Positions 13,057 to 13,615 of a stretch of 13,615 bases of DNA are shown one piece after another. The first letter of the stretch is position 1; each line of letters opens with the position of its first letter. The stretch is from positions 1-13,615 of the forward strand of contig CAYMDP010000061.1 in NCBI GenBank assembly GCA_964389375.1, written 5' to 3'. Under the pieces are notes generated by a model. That model saw nothing but the letters and a program-made list of their open reading frames with translations. It did no database searches and was not told the origin of the DNA. The translations under genes were made by a program, and so were the position numbers. The DNA is from CAYMDP01 sp964389375 (GTDB lineage: Bacteria > Bdellovibrionota > Bdellovibrionia > Bdellovibrionales > UBA1609).

Positions 13057-13375
13057 ATGAAAAAAAGATGACCGGGACCTTAGAGGATGTCGGGCTGATC
13101 TGGGGCGCAGATTCGTTCACGACCGGATCTGCCTCAAAGGCAACCTCAGGTCAAAATTAGAGATTCAAGACTATTCGATTCCGAGTCCGGATCAAAATGA
13201 GGATTTTTAAGAATGGTTTCTTGAAACTTATCAGAGTTAAGCCTGCTCGGAAAACGAGATTCCCATGGTTTTTTGCAATACCTCTAATTTGTATTCAGAG
13301 TTGGGGGAGGCACTACGGCGAAGAACTGCTCAAATACAATTCAAAAAGAGGCCAGAAGCTCTCGCTCAAATTTAA
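13057..13375 (+). pseudogene. Probable remnant of a small gene with frameshift and stops
   Basis: GGAGG at 13046-13050 stands 6 nt before ATG at 13057, but the frame ends after four codons (MKKR, stop at 13069). A run of seven A (13060-13066) sits right after the ATG. Removing one A opens a frame that reads KDDRDLRGCRADLGRRFVHD and on through YSIPSPDQNEDF to a TAA at 13208, then EWFLETYQS to a TAA at 13238, then ENEIPMVFCNTSNLYSELG and further to a TAA at 13373. Protein-like composition persists across the two internal stops, which suggests a decayed gene of about 105 codons. I do not recognise the family. Adding one A instead gives a 35-aa frame ending at 13160. The remnant call rests on composition and the ribosome site only. 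Confidence 0.35.
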
Positions 13376-13471
13376 ACAGACAAGAAGTGTTACAAAATAG
13401 GACTGGGTGGAGGGTGAAATTAATTTCTACAAAGCTCGACCAGCAAGCCAATGGAATTGTTTTTTCAGAGT

Positions 13472-13615
13472 ATTCGCTTCTAATTTAAAAAGTGTCCGCC
13501 GAAGACTAGTTTCGCAGGGCGGCCCAAATGTATCCTGGTTATTAGAATGAGCCAAACGGGCCGACCGAGAATGTCCGACGGCTGAGGCGGAGCACTTTTT
13601 AAATTAGAAGCGAAT
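13472..13615. mobile_element. 144-nt inverted-repeat element, MITE-like or dispersed palindromic repeat
   Basis: The left arm 13472-13500 (29 nt) and right arm 13586-13615 (30 nt) are inverted copies of each other: the outer 23 bp match perfectly, followed by one extra base in the right arm and 6 more matching bp. The interior is also self-complementary: CGGCCC at 13520-13525 with GGGCCG at 13558-13563, and TGGTT at 13536-13540 with AGCCA at 13550-13554 (one G-U). There is no coding capacity. It has the look of a MITE or of a chromosomal palindromic repeat. It ends exactly at the window edge, so a target-site duplication cannot be checked. Confidence 0.65.

Larger units (their letters stand above)
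12952..13615. other. 664-nt region without an intact gene
   Basis: The stretch upstream of rpiB up to the window edge. It holds the rpiB upstream region with its palindrome, the candidate gene remnant, about 95 nt of AT-rich sequence with no visible feature (13376-13471), and the inverted-repeat element at the end. A 67-codon open frame at 13197-13400 lacks a ribosome site and family resemblance and is not called. Confidence 0.6.

Noticed and set aside
13061..13067. Programmed -1 frameshift heptamer A-AAA-AAG after the ATG at 13057
   Set aside because: The heptamer is not in phase with the zero frame of this ATG, and the frame that looks coding contains further stops.
13197..13400. 67-codon open frame MRIFKNGFLK...
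   Set aside because: No ribosome site, no recognisable family, and it overlaps another frame (13067-13373) with more protein-like composition and a real ribosome site upstream.
13472..13615. Integron attC site
   Set aside because: The size fits, but no GTTRRRY/RYYYAAC core pair is found at the ends and there is no integrase or cassette array nearby.

Overview
The window looks like chromosomal DNA of a Gram-negative bacterium, most likely a member of the Bdellovibrionota (Bdellovibrio-like). This rests on indirect signs: many short secreted or lipidated proteins with Sec signals or lipoboxes, a bacillopeptidase-like S8 protease, an S45 acylase and an M23 endopeptidase close together, moderate GC, and a lipoprotein with a FlgT-like layout of the kind found in polar-flagellated bacteria. 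No taxonomic marker settles it; the core genes (lipB, glyA, rpiB, tRNA-Val) are widespread.

Left part (1-3053): a secreted alpha/beta hydrolase and a secreted subtilisin-type protease run on the plus strand. A GbsR/MarR-like regulator on the minus strand meets the protease gene tail to tail with a 4-nt overlap. Middle-left (3054-5391): two consecutive envelope genes encode a Sec-secreted protein and a CsgG/FlgT-like lipoprotein. Each has a -10-like hexamer only 7-8 nt before its ATG and no Shine-Dalgarno, which suggests leaderless transcripts. Middle (5392-8943): lipB, then tRNA-Val(GAC), and 16 nt after it a penicillin-acylase family gene that overlaps a small four-helix membrane protein. 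An M23 lipoprotein peptidase converges on that block.

Right part: after a 305-nt intergenic stretch with a strong 48-nt hairpin, a two-gene plus-strand operon (4-nt overlap) encodes a secreted Cys/His amidase-like protein and a secreted partner; both carry a CxxxC motif. They converge, across a probable bidirectional terminator, on a minus-strand rpiB-glyA operon of pentose-phosphate and one-carbon metabolism.

The last 664 nt hold no intact gene. They contain a perfect palindrome upstream of rpiB, an apparent gene remnant that begins with a good ribosome binding site but is broken by an A-tract frameshift and two stops, and a 144-nt element bounded by 29/30-nt inverted repeats that runs to the very end of the window. 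That element is the clearest sign of a dispersed repeat or MITE-like unit here. I found no CRISPR array, intact transposase or phage gene.
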